The notes beneath the pieces are model-generated. The model ran no database searches. It was given only the letters and a program-made list of their open reading frames with translations, and was not told where the DNA came from. The position numbers and the translations under genes are program-made. Shown here piece by piece: positions 1 through 11,705 of a DNA stretch of 64,000 bases. Position 1 is the stretch's first letter, and the number at the start of each line of letters is the position of its first letter. Origin of the DNA: Orbilia blumenaviensis (Eukaryota > Ascomycota > Orbiliomycetes > Orbiliales > Orbiliaceae); assembly GCA_036872755.1 (NCBI GenBank), contig JAVHNS010000002.1:3100001-3164000 (forward strand), in the 5' to 3' direction.

Positions 1-725
1 AAGCTGCTCTTTCCACCCACGGACACAACTCTGCCGCTGCCGCTACCCAGATCTCTACCTTGAACGCCGGTTATCTTTGGATGTTTATCAACTGTCTCAG
101 TACTACTGCGTATATTTTGGGCATGCGTAAGAGGATTAAGGTTACTCAATTCAAGGATTTCGACAGTAAGTTTGCCACAAAAAAGATCAAATTGGGGAGG
201 GTGCCCAAGAACGTCTACTAACGTAATAACAGCCATGTTCTATAACAACCTTCTCAGCATTCCAATTCTCCTCGTCTGCACTTTGCTACTCGAAGACTGG
301 AGCACCGAGAACGTCAACAAGAACTTCCCAGAGGAGACTCGCAACAACTTGTTGACTGCCATGTTCATCTCCGGCCTCTCGTCCGTCTTCATCAGTTATA
401 CCTCCGCGTGGTGCGTGCGTGTGACCTCGTCGACTACTTACAGCATGGTTGGCGCTTTGAACAAGCTACCTATCGCTGTTTCCGGTCTCATTTTCTTCGA
501 TGCACCGGTTACTTTCTTCTCTGTTACTGTAAGTTGAAGATCTTGATATTTCAAATACATATATATAAGGGCCAGTTAGCTAATATCATATTACAGGCAA
601 TCATTGTTGGTTTTATTTCGGGTATCGTCTACTCGATGGCAAAGATTCAGCAAAAGAAGCAAACTCCATCGCTCCCCACAAGTGCCAGCAGCGCCAGTCA
701 GCGCGATGGCCTGCGGAAGAACTAA
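1..725 (+). CDS. VRG4: GDP-mannose transporter (Golgi), 3' part
   Basis: C-terminal portion of a nucleotide-sugar transporter that exchanges GDP-mannose for GMP across the Golgi membrane and so feeds mannosylation of glycans and sphingolipids. The start lies left of the window. Visible exons are 1-165, 233-528 and 597-725, with introns 166-232 (branch CTAAC) and 529-596. The joined protein has several hydrophobic helices, and the motif GALNKLP, the GDP-mannose recognition motif of the Vrg4/Gmt family, lies at about 451-471. It ends in a short polar tail, KIQQKKQ...GLRKN, with lysines suited to Golgi/ER retrieval. The reading frame is continuous across both splices. Family assignment rests on the GALNKLP motif and the overall helix pattern. 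Orthology to VRG4 specifically is inferred. Confidence 0.93.
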
Positions 726-3023
726 ATATATCAAATCTTCATTCGTGGTATTCGAGAATGTTGTATTTCAAGGATCTTCTTGGAGCTTCGCGGTTGGCGG
801 AACCACGCTTTTTTTATTGGTGGTATAAAAGTTAATTTGTGATGGCTGGGGAGAGGTGACATACTGAATTGTTGGAAAGGAAGGAGGCGTGTGGGACGGG
901 GGGGTTCGGAGGGCTCATCGTCCTTTTTTTTCATTCTTGTAATCCGTGTAAAAGATATCGACATATCACAAAATTGGGCGTTCTCGGGATTTGGTTAGAT
1001 AGAAGCCCTCACAGTTGAGGGCTACGATTTCTTCGATTCTTTTTACCCAAGGCCCCTTTTTTATATATATACCCCACAAATAGTCTGGTTACGAGACTGA
1101 GGCATTCCGGACTTCAATGACTTGGGGTATTATTTTTATTCTTCGTTCTTTTTTTTTCTCTTTTTTTTAGGTAGCAGCCTTAGAGTTCCCATTTTAACCG
1201 TCTTTTTTTTTTTTTTTTTTTTTTTTTTTCCCTTTCCCTTTTCTTCTTTTTCTTCTTTTTTTTTAGCTCGACGACGTCTGCGTATTATGACACTAGTTGG
1301 TAATTTGTTTCTCTGGTTTCGACGGCTGTATATATTATATTATAGTAGAAGCATGCAAATACTTTTGCAATATTTCTCAGACTTCCGCTGTGTTCTATTG
1401 GAATTCGATATGGAGTACATGATGTTGAATATCAATATCATGATATACCTAGGTAATATTATATACAGATTGAATTCTATAGAAACAACAGTGTGGGGCG
1501 AGCACGAGATCCAGATCTGATCTCGCATTTATGCGGCGTCGTCCCACTCTTTTCGGCCCGGGACACAGGCCCATATAACCATTTTACTTTTTTTTCACCT
1601 CCAAATCCAACAGTTTAGATTACCAACAAGTTTCCAAACCCAGGACCTCGGAAACTCCTAAAGAACCAAAAGCTTGTTTTCACGTAAGGATACAAAAAAG
1701 GAAACCTTGTTCCTGTGAATAATCTTTTGTGAGTACCAGATGTTGCTGGTTGGTTGGATCCAAGGGAATTCAAGAGGGGCAATTCGAGACGGGCCAGGGG
1801 ATGGAAAAATACACCCATGTACGAAAGGGCGTTCGAGACCGCAATCGAGACGAATTTGCTCATCCCAAGGCTAAGTAGGTAAGTTAAGGTAGTAAGCTAA
1901 CTCCTCCCGCCGGCGCCCCGTTTTTTTTCCCTAGCCAAGAGCGGGCGGAACATGGAACATGGCTATCCCGTCGAGACTATCGATGGAAATTGGCTTAGTT
2001 GGACCGCGAGGAATTCGAAAGGTAAGACATCTCTTTTGTGTATAAAATAAATATCTTAGCTACTTCTCACTTTTAATAGTTCTCGATGATTTCGATACGA
2101 CAGCAGATATCGGAGTATAGCCCGCGACTGTTACGCTGAGAAATTGCGTACTGCAGAGGTTCTATACCTCCCCAGAAAAGGTGCGCGGAACTATGCGGCG
2201 GGTTGCATAAGCATGAGGGGAAGGCTGAATGTTATCATTTGCAGCCTACGGCTGGGCCAAGTTACCAACCGAATGCTTCTAATATCCAAGAACCCGTTAT
2301 GCACGTACATGTATATCTGCAGTCACCCTCTCGGCTCAACATACGGTATTCGAGGGGTTGCGATGAAGGGGAATCGGATTAATCGCGATCGATATCGATA
2401 TAATCGCGATATCAGTATCGATCGGGCGTCTACAGATACGGTATACATCATGCATCAGGATCGATCCATGCCGCGGATAATTTGACTTCCCCTGGGCTCC
2501 CCATGAGTAGACATATTGTGTATCCTCAAATACCAGTTGCTCGAAGAGTACTTGACTCATGCGCATGCCCACCCCTGTAATCGATACCTTTCCTGAACAA
2601 TAGCCCCCCCTCCTCCTCCTCCCGCTTGGTCCCCTATAGTTTGCCCTTCTTATTTTTTCCACTTCCAGACAAAAAAGAAAAGCCCATCCTCACTTCTGCG
2701 ATGCTGCCGCATGCCATAAAATCCTACAAGGCTTTTTGCGAGCTTAGTATCTCCGTCCGAAAGAGAGCTCGAGGCGAAGGATCTCACACTCTTCTCAAAC
2801 TGAAGAAAGCGGGGTAAGACTCAGAACTCAACGGATCCTTTTGTGCCTGCGCCACATGGGACCGAGAAGAGGGAGAGACCAGGTGTATTACAGCCTTTTC
2901 TTTCTTTCTTCTCTTCCCTTCTTACCTGGTTGTGCCGCAAAGGAGGGGTGGTATCGATACTCTTTCTTAGTACATTACTTACCTATCTTTTGCTTTGGAG
3001 CACTTGATACACTACCTACCTAG

Positions 3024-3054
<31 letters not shown>

Positions 3055-3264
3055 GTCTACTAGAGAGAAAAAAAGAAGAAGACTCGAAGGCCCGCCCCCC
3101 CGGAGCAAGATATCTATTCACATATATATATATATATATATTTTAATATACATACCCTTTATACATTATACCTACCACACACGCGCGCGCACGCTGCGAT
3201 ATATCACCCCCCCAAACAGCTAGCTCGCATATATGCTAGCTGTTACGTCGCCAGCTAGATCTCG
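726..3264. other. Intergenic, no gene recognised; simple repeats
   Basis: The 3' flank of the transporter gene and the upstream region of the NACHT gene. It holds a 27-nt poly-T run (1203-1229), an (AGA)n run (3022-3053) and a (TA)n run (3122-3141). Several short open frames exist on both strands, but none shows a recognisable domain or a convincing exon chain. Confidence 0.7.
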
Positions 3265-3477
3265 ATGGACCAGTCATTCACGTCGACAGAGAGTCGAATA
3301 GGGGTCCAAGGCTCTATCGGAAATCATGGGTATGTTGTATCTTTTTTTTCTTTTTGTTAAAAGACCCCCCGTTGTCATTTCAGTTCCAAACTATGGTCGC
3401 GCTTGTGGATATCATTACTAAAAGATAGTTGTTCACTGAAATTAGGGTCATTAACTTCAACCATATCGGCGGCGGTG
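3265..3477 (+). other. Exons 1-2 of the NLR-type gene: candidate amyloid-signalling-like N-terminal motif
   Basis: ATG 3265 starts a 65-nt exon. A GTATGT donor at 3330 and an acceptor at 3445 lead to a 32-nt exon, and a second GTATGT donor at 3478 joins the acceptor at 3763. The frame enters the NACHT exon without a stop. The encoded segment is short, polar and rich in G, N, I and V, with two similar halves (G-V-Q-G-S-I-G-N-H-G and G-V-I-N-F-N-H-I-G-G). Fungal NLRs often carry about 20-residue amyloid motifs at the N-terminus (HET-s, sigma and PP families). Membership in such a family is inference from composition, length and position only. Confidence 0.5.
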
Positions 3478-6400
3478 GTATGTGATATCTATTTTTTCTT
3501 TCTTCGGTTTACTTCCTACTAAGAGCGCCCCGGAGAGGTGGATCGTTTCCAACTTAATTAGTCTTTCGTTATTAGCGAGGCTAAGAAAGAAAAGGTTAAT
3601 TCCAACATGTCTAACACATGTTACACAAGAACTACCTGCGATATAATACCTGCAAATACGACTTTTACCAGGGGTGAGGTAGGAGCGGGGGCGGGGGGTG
3701 TTTAGAAGATTGAGCTTGAAGGAAAGCTCTGCTAATGACAGGCTTGTGCATGATGAATTATAGGCCAGGGGTACATGAGCACGAAGAGGAGGTTCTTGAA
3801 GATGCTGTACCAGTCACTGGACAAAAACCAAAAAGATCGGAATCCAGATCGAGTACCCGGAACGTGTGAATGGTTCACCAGTCACCAACTCTTCCATGAC
3901 TGGAAGACCAGCAGTTCCTCAAAGATGCTTTGGGTATCCGCCGACCCTGGATGCGGGAAGTCGGTTCTGGCCAAATATCTAATCGACCGTGTCTTCACCA
4001 CCCGTGCCACCACTCCAAACCCGGAGAGCGCCGATAGCACACCCGGTACGACGACATGTTACTACTTCTTCAAGGATGACTTCGAGGGCCAGAGCTGTGT
4101 GACCACCGCGCTGTGTTGCATTCTGTTCCAGCTTTTCCGAGCGAAGAGCGCCTTACTCTCCGAGGCGATTTTGGAACAGTTTGAGATCGTGGGGGATGGC
4201 TTCATCGAGTCCTTCACCGAACTCTGGAGCGCTCTCTTACTCGCCGCATCTAATCCAGCTGCCGGTGAGATCGTGATCATTCTCGATGCGATCGATGAGT
4301 GCAGCGATAACTCCCAGCTTATCCGTGAACTGCACAGGCTGTACAGCACGCAACCGTATTTCAACCTCAAATTCCTCGTAACCAGCAGGTCTTATCGTGA
4401 AATACGACAGGGTTTTCAATCCCTAAAGGTTCCCGGATCGGCGTTTATCCACCTAAGCGGGGAAAGGGAAATGGACAAGATTTCCAAAGAAATCGGTATC
4501 TTTGTCGACGCTAAGGTTCAGGAGATCGGTGATAAGCTGAAGCTCACAAAGCCCGAGCGGACTTTCCTATCCTATAGGTTCAAACGTGTGCCGAACAGGA
4601 CGTATCTATGGGTATATCTGACCCTGGACTCGATCGAACGGGATATGAGGATAAACCTTGATATGACCAAGAATAGGATAGTCGAGGTCACATCTCAGCT
4701 TCCAAAGACGCTTGATGAGGCCTACGAGGGAATACTATCCCGTAGTAGCGACCCAGAGCAAGCAAGAAGACTACTTCACATAGTAATCGCCGCGGAACGA
4801 CCTCTGACCGTCCAGGAGATGAATCTAGCATTAGCCATAAATGAACACTCTCTATCCTACAGAAGCCTGGAGCTCAAACCGGAAGAGCGTTTCCGAGACG
4901 ACATCCGTGACCTCTGCGGCCTCTTCGTAACAATCATAGAATCCAAAGTCTACCTGTTCCACCAAACCGCCAGGGAGTTTTTACTTCAAAAATCTCCACC
5001 GTCTCCAACAGACGGCGGCATTCTTAAATGGAAACACTCACTTCAGCTGCAAGACTCCCACCAAGTCCTGGCGGAAATCTGCATCCAACACCTCCAATTC
5101 ACAGAGTTCGAAGCCCGTCCGTTGAATAAAGATTATTCGGTCACAGAGTACATCGAAAAGAACAGGTTCATAGATTACTCCGCTTCAAACTGGGTATCCC
5201 ACCTGCACGGTTCTCAGAAAGAGCTCACGAGCGCAGATGCCATCATTGGATTATGCAAAACGGCCTCAAAGCGCTGTCTAACCTGGCTTAGAATCTATTG
5301 GGCCACCGTTCTAGCCGCTGATTTCCCAGAAGATATCACCTCTCTCATGGTAGCATGCCAATTCGGGCTCGATACTGTCGTGGAGAAGATACTCGCGGCG
5401 GACAGCAAAATCGACGTAAACGTCAAAGATAGTAAATACGGCCGATCTGCGATTTCCTGGGCCGCGGGCAGTTTGAAAGCCACCCACCCACCATCCGGAG
5501 GTGCAGGTGATGCCAAGGGAGAACCAGCGGCTGCGAAGACAGACCAATCCAAAAATGAGGACGACCACAGTTACATACCACCTGCGAGCGCAGCGCAAGA
5601 GGGACATAAGGGAGCAGTCCAGCACTTATTGCTGAGACAAGCGGACAAAGAATCAAAGGACAAACGTGGTGCCACACCGTTAGCACACGCCGCAATCTCA
5701 GGATACGAAAAAGTCGTTGAGCTCCTGTTATCTCACGGTGTCGAGATAGAGGCGAAGGATGAGGACGGCGCCACGCCATTAATACACGCAGCTCGGCACG
5801 GTCACGATAAAGTGATCAGTCTACTATTAAAAGATGGCGCGAATATAGAAGCAAGAGATAAAGGTAACGGTCAGACTCCACTAATATGCGCCGCCATCGA
5901 AGGGCACGAATCGACCGTTCGGCTATTGGTAGATAAGGGTGCCGATAGAAGAGCGAAGGATACTAAGAACAAACGCCCGGCGATAATATGGTCTATACAT
6001 AAGGAAAATGATGCGATGTTCCGGTTGTTGTCAGCTGATAAGGATACTCAGGCGCCGATACTATATGCTGCGCATAATGGGTATTACGCGGAAGTTCGGA
6101 TGCTGTTAGAAAAGGGTGCTGATATAGAGACGCAAGATGGTATGTCCCACTCCTGCTACGCATACGCTCCACCGTCGATCTATCATGGATCGTATCAACA
6201 AAGTTATATGAGGAGATAAACGATACTGACTCAATGATAATAGAGAAATTCGGACGCACAGCATTAATATGGGCAACACAGGGTGGTAATAAAAATACAG
6301 CCCAGCTACTGATAGACAGAGGCGCGAACATACATAAAAGAGACAAAGGAGGCCGCACGGCTTTATCGCGGGCAGCATCAAGTGGGTATGATGCCATTGT

Positions 6401-8195
6401 TAAATCAATGATAGAAAAGGGGATGGATCTGGAAGATAAGGATGGTGGGTTACCCTGATTAAAATTTTCTGATTGTGAACCATTGGACCCTTTTTTTTAT
6501 GTGAAAACCGGCGCTGACAGAACCACTATAGAGGATGCATACGCCTACACGGCACTTATGTGGGCTGCACAAGAAAAGCGTGAAGCAGTCGTTCATTATC
6601 TGCTGGAAAAGGGAGCGAATATCGACCCGCGAGACGGTAAGCACAAGCATATGCACCCCTTCGTAAAATAGCGGCGCTAAATCGAAGACTCCAAAAAGGC
6701 AAATTCTCTCGCACACCATTATTATGGGCTGCGCGGAGTGGGCGTGATGCCATGGCTCGTATACTAGTGGACAAGGGCGCGGATATAGAGGCTCAGGATA
6801 CGATTGGACGTACGCCGCTGTTGTGGGCCATAGAAAAAGGAAACGATGCAATTGCTTTCATGCTACTAGATAAAGGCGCAAATATGGAAACAAAGGATAA
6901 TGACGGGAGGTCTCCATTATCACGAGCTGCCTTGGCCGGACGTGATGCAATAGCTCAGGTATTGATAGATAAAGGTGCGAATATTGAAGAAAATGACAGT
7001 GAGTATAATCACCAGGTATCATTTTTTTTTTTTTTTTTTTTTTCGAAAGGTGCTAACACAAGGGTGGTAGATAGCAAGCACGGTTATACGCCACTTGTAT
7101 GGGCTGCACAAGAAGGACGTTTAGAAATAGTCCGGATGTTATTGGATAATGGCGCAAATATAAAAGCAACGGATAAATCCGGTCGCTCGCCGATATCACG
7201 GGCTGTGTCGAGTGGGAACGAGGCAATGGTCCGGCTGCTAATAGATAGAGGGGCGGATATGGAACAAGTAGACGGTGAGTAACACTATGCCTAACGCTCA
7301 AAATTCTTTCGATTCACTGTTGGAAAAACGCTGACATAGCAGTCTGATAGATGGTAAGCGCAACTAAACCTCGATCCTACTAGCTACAATAATTTATCTC
7401 CATGCTGGTGCTAACATTTCTTTTTAAAAAAGATAAATTCGGCAATACACCAATACTATGGGCCTCACTGGAAGGACACGAAGGAATCGTCCGGCTACTG
7501 TTGAACAAGGGCGCAGATATAGAGCAGAGAAACAAATCCGGTCGTACATCACTGTCACGGGCTGCAGCAAGTGGGCGCAAAGGGGTGGCTCAATTGTTGC
7601 TGGATCGAAATGCGGACTTGGAAGCAAAAGATAGTAAGTACAACGAAACCTTAGTTCTTGATGAATGTTTAATGCCCGTATAAAAATGCTAACACAGAAA
7701 TAATAGCTAGTAAGTACACTCCGTCACTGCTGGTTCCAATATTTCGTATGCGAAATCGAGGATGCTAACATCGAAATAGCCGAGTACTCTTATACACCCT
7801 TACTATTGGCCGCACAAGAAGGACATGAGTCGGTAGCGCGGATATTACTAGACAAGGGCGCGGATATGGAAGTAAAAGATAGTAAGTACAATATTGACCA
7901 TACTTACCGCATATGCGGCGGTAGTATACTATCTATCTTGACTGGCTAGCCACGGGCACTCCTTGGTAGACACCAAAACTGACATACTCCTTAAAAAAAA
8001 AAAAAAACAGCAAAATACCTCCGCACACCATTATTATGTGCTGCTAAATCAGGGCATCCGGGCGTAGTCCAGGCGCTACTCGACAAAGGCGCAGATACCA
8101 AAGTAAAGGATAAGAGCAATCAGACGGCGTTATCGTTGATTGCAGGAAAGAAGGGATTTGAGGTAATAGCTAAGCTGTTGGAGGATAAAAGTTGA
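3265..8195 (+). CDS. NACHT-ankyrin NLR-type protein (fungal STAND ATPase)
   Basis: Predicted exons: 3265-3329, 3446-3477, 3764-6139, 6244-6444, 6532-6636, 6699-6998, 7071-7274, 7433-7633, 7780-7881, 8011-8195, giving about 1256 aa. Residues 10-32 form a Gly/Asn-rich stretch (GVQGSIGNHG then GVINFNHIGGG). The NACHT-type NTPase follows, with Walker A PGCGKS near residue 95 and Walker B IVIILDAIDEC near 202. A helical region leads to about 20 ankyrin repeats from about residue 560, many of the type GRTPLLWAA...GADIEAKD. Such proteins are fungal NOD-like receptors: the ankyrins sense a ligand, NACHT oligomerises, and the N-terminal segment signals, typically in non-self recognition. The ATG at 3775 lies in frame inside exon 3, but the frame runs back through two well-formed introns to ATG 3265, which I prefer. 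Downstream introns all interrupt the repeat at the same Asp position. The donor at 6445 is GTGGGT, slightly weak. The ligand and the effector partner are unknown. Confidence 0.85.
7022..7043 (+). repeat. 22-nt poly-T in an NLR-gene intron
   Basis: A pure T run between the donor at 6999 and the branch site TGCTAAC. It lies upstream of the branch point, so it is not the usual polypyrimidine tract. This 72-nt intron also happens to be a multiple of three with no in-frame stop, so it can be read through. Confidence 0.9.
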
Positions 8196-9837
8196 AAGCT
8201 AGCAGTTACAAGGCCTAAAGCTCAAGCTCGAGGCAGGGGATATGTATACCATATACTAATAAGTAAGTTAGTAAGTAAGTATGCCTGGGTAGTGCTCCTA
8301 CTTAGGTGTCTAAGTATACATCGGACATGGCGGGTCAGTGATCAGAACCTTTCCCGAGACCAAACGGCAAAATGCCTGGTAAATGTCGGTATACTGCTTA
8401 TATTTTTATATATTTTATATTTAACGTTATATTATATCAACCCGATGCCGAATCAGTGTATCCATGAAAGTACTATAATATGCACATATACCACGCTGTT
8501 CAAATTTGGGCCCTTGGAGGATCTTTTAACAGATAATAATAATTTAATTAGCCTTTTCTGTTCCTAGATTCTATGCCGATAGCTGTACCCGGGCCTTATT
8601 CATTCATTCAATTGATCAAGTCGAGGCCCTGACCTGCATTATTCTTACTCAGCACCCAGGTCTAGATATCTTTAGCTTGAGCTTCCTAACGCCAATTGCA
8701 CTAGTGTGTTGCTCTGGAGAGAAAAAAGGTCGACGTCTATCTGCTCCGAAACAAGATCTAAAATTGTGTTTGCATAAGTACTTGGGTAGGTACTTGGGGG
8801 GCACTTAGCGATGGATATATATCTGGCGCAGTGCCGCCCGGGTCCGCACCGCGAATCGAAATCCGAATGTCATGTTCACTCCCTTGCTCGGGCCTTTAAT
8901 TTCGATAGCATCGGGGACCCTGGTCACGGCATTTCCTGCTTGGGGAAAGGGGATGTGCTTTGCCGACTCGGTTTGATCCAATTGACCCTTTTTGGCGTTT
9001 TCGGTGTGTGCTTCAGTTATTACCGACTCAAGCACCAAGTAAGCAAGTACTAAGTAAATGCTTAAGTACTCTTTGACAGGATAGTGTTTGGCAGGACAGG
9101 CAGTCTCTTTTTTTTTCTTTTCTTTTCTTTTCTTTTCTTTTTGGTTGATTGATTCTATTGATGTTTCGATTAGTTTTTTTCCAATTTTTTTTTAATTCCG
9201 TGATGTGGACGTGGACCCATACATACCAGCTCTGCTAGTTATCCCATCCATCCCTTTTGACATGATCACAGCGACCTCATCTTTTATCAACAAGAAGAAA
9301 GCGAACTTGAACCCTTTTTTTTTTTTCTTTTCTGTAGTTGTATAGAATAGTATAGTAATAATATTATTAATATACTTAGTATTGATTGCTATGTGTGTGT
9401 GCCAAACAGCTGGACCGAACTGGGGAACTGGGAATGTTTAATAAAGGAAGTGAACTGGAGTTTGAATGAGGTTGAGGTTTAAACTGGAACTGGAACTGGA
9501 ACTGGAACTGGAGCAGCTCCTTTTTTCCTTCTTTCTGCTGTGCAACTAACTCGGCCGGCCAATGTGAATGCCCATCTCCTCCAAACCCACACAACCTCCT
9601 CCAATAATATAACTTCAACCTCGCCCTCGCCCTCAACCTTCGCCCTTAGACTTCAACATCTTCACCTTCGCCTTCGATCTGATCATCTTCTGTCACCTCT
9701 GTCTCTCCCTATCTCTCTCTCGACCGTCTTCCGATAGGATAGGCATCCGAGTTGCTGCTGCTGCTACCACAATCTTCCCTGGCCGAAATACCAAAACCCT
9801 GATTGCTGTCGAATAGGAACATCACCTCCCTTCCATC
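8196..9837. other. Intergenic, no gene recognised
   Basis: The region between the NLR-type gene and SMI1. It contains a (TTTTC)n stretch at about 9116-9142 and an (AACTGG)n stretch at 9482-9511, the latter in the probable SMI1 promoter or leader. The pyrimidine-rich stretch 9590-9730 with CCTCGCCCTCGCC-like blocks is typical of a fungal 5' leader. No other coding region is convincing. Confidence 0.65.
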
Positions 9838-11705
9838 ATGGCTTCCTCGTACGTTAGCATTTCTTCCCCCTGAGAGTCTGGGTACCCATTTGCTGGATAT
9901 ATTTCCCCCCTTCGTAATGGTAGATACTACTGTTCCCTCTATCCGGAATACATATCTAGCAAAATGGCTGTCTCCTTCTTCCTTTGCTACGTCATCAGGC
10001 TGACCATCTATGCTTCCTTTGCCTTCTCTTTCTCTACAATAGCGGGTTCGCATCTGCCATGAAGACCTTCTGGCATGCTATGACATCCGATGACCGACAT
10101 GCTACCTTAGATGGCCCTTACCGAGCCGCTTCCTCCTATCCTGGCGTCGGCAGACACCCTGAACTTTCCTCTGTATCTTCGCGGCTAGACGGTGCGCCTT
10201 ACCACGACGAGCTCGGTCATCCTGCATCCAGATCATCTACCCACCTTGCATCTTCGGCAGATGGCAATGACATGTACAGAGGTTCTAATGGTGGCCCGAT
10301 GAGTCCCGGCGCACCGTACTCCCCTGGTTCGAGATCTAGCACTGCCTCGAGAAAGGATGGATCGGCGATATCTGGAATACCGCTGCAGGACTTCAATGCC
10401 GATGGCTCGCCACCACCACCGCCTGTTTCCCACTCCTGGATGAGAATCGATAGATGGGCCGAAGAGAACTACCCGGAACTATGGGACCAGCTCTGCGAAG
10501 GATCCACAATAAATGATATCAATGAGTTAGAACACGACTTAGATTGCTCCTTACCAATGGAAGTTAGAGAGTCACTACAGATTCACGATGGACAAGAGAG
10601 AGGAGGTACACCTACGGGAATAATATTCGGAGCTATGTTGCTGGATTGCGAGGAGATCTTAGACGAATGGAAACAATGGCAGATTGTCAGGGCAGAGTAT
10701 CTACAGAAACAAGCTCAGGCTCAGGCTGCGAGACCACCCCCACCACAGGCTGGACCATCTAGTGGACCATCCAGCCCGCGCGGCGGGGCCCCTCCAAACG
10801 GCAGCACTCTAAATAAAGCTGTTCTTATGGCACGACAGGATTCGCAGCCGGAAGGCGCGGTCCAGAAGGTCTACTGCCATCCCGGATGGATCCCATTGGT
10901 ACGTGATTGGGGTGGCAACAATATCGGTATTGACCTCGCACCTGGACCAGCCGGAAAGTGGGGACAGGTTATCATGTTTGGACGAGATTACGATTGCAAA
11001 TACGTTGTCGCCAAATCATGGGCTTCGTTCCTGGCCACTGTTGCCGATGACCTGGAGGGTAGCAACTGGTATGTCGATGAAGACAGTGGTGAGCTTAAGC
11101 TCCGTGAATTGAAGACGACAAAGGTCGAACCTGGATATTTTGATATTTTGAGGTTACGGACGGATAAGAAATACGGCAGGAAGATCCCTCCACACATGAG
11201 GAGGCGGCCAGGTCCACCCCCTCACGTTGTGACAGGGAACGGGCCAGTCGGACCGCGTCCTGGGCCCGGAACATCATCGCCTGGGTCGCCCATGATTGGC
11301 CTCTCGCCAATTATTCGACCTGATGGTTCCCGAGAGCCGATGCCATCCAAGTCACTGTCCCCGATCCATGCGCCTAAAGCTGTCCGACCAATTGGTAGAG
11401 CCCTCGAAGACATGCCGACCTCGGCAACTGGTTCCGGGCCAACGACACCTACTATCTTGACACCAGCGAGAACGAGTCTACAATCAACTAGGAGCACAGA
11501 GACACCCCCACCGCTGATTATCGACAATAACACTACAAAGAAGAAGGATGATCTCGAGGACCTATCGGATCTTATCAGCACGCCAACAACATCGAAGGCC
11601 GCCGATTCAGAAAAGGGAGCCAGCCCTAAAGCAAAGGAGCCGGCTAAGGAAGTCAATGCCCTAGCGGACGGGCTGGAGGATGTCGACCTTGGAAAAGACA
11701 AATAG
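9838..11705 (+). CDS. SMI1: Cell wall assembly regulator SMI1/KNR4
   Basis: Two exons, 9838-9848 and 10043-11705, encode about 557 aa. The first exon supplies only MASS; the start is chosen because the GTACGT donor at 9849 and the TAG acceptor at 10042 keep the frame into SGFASAMKTFWHAMTSDDRH, a typical family N-terminus. Smi1/Knr4 is an intrinsically disordered hub protein that coordinates beta-1,3-glucan synthesis and cell-wall integrity signalling with the Slt2 MAP kinase in yeast. The conserved SMI1_KNR4 domain covers roughly residues 150-390 and includes W-x-R-I-D-R-W-A-E-E, HDGQERGGTPTGIIFG, GWIPLVRDWGGNNIGID and GQVIMFGRDYDCKYVVAKSW. A Pro/Gln/Gly-rich insert lies near residues 245-290. 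The C-terminus is disordered and rich in Pro, Ser and Thr, ending in an acidic D-L-E-D-L-S-D-L segment and a lysine-rich tail. A long pyrimidine-rich leader precedes the gene. Confidence 0.93.

Noticed and set aside
3775..6219. Single-exon model of the NACHT gene starting at ATG 3775 and ending at 6219
   Set aside because: The frame extends upstream through two good introns, and the tail after 6139 is intron sequence; splicing at GTATGT 6140 continues the ankyrin repeats for 2 kb more.
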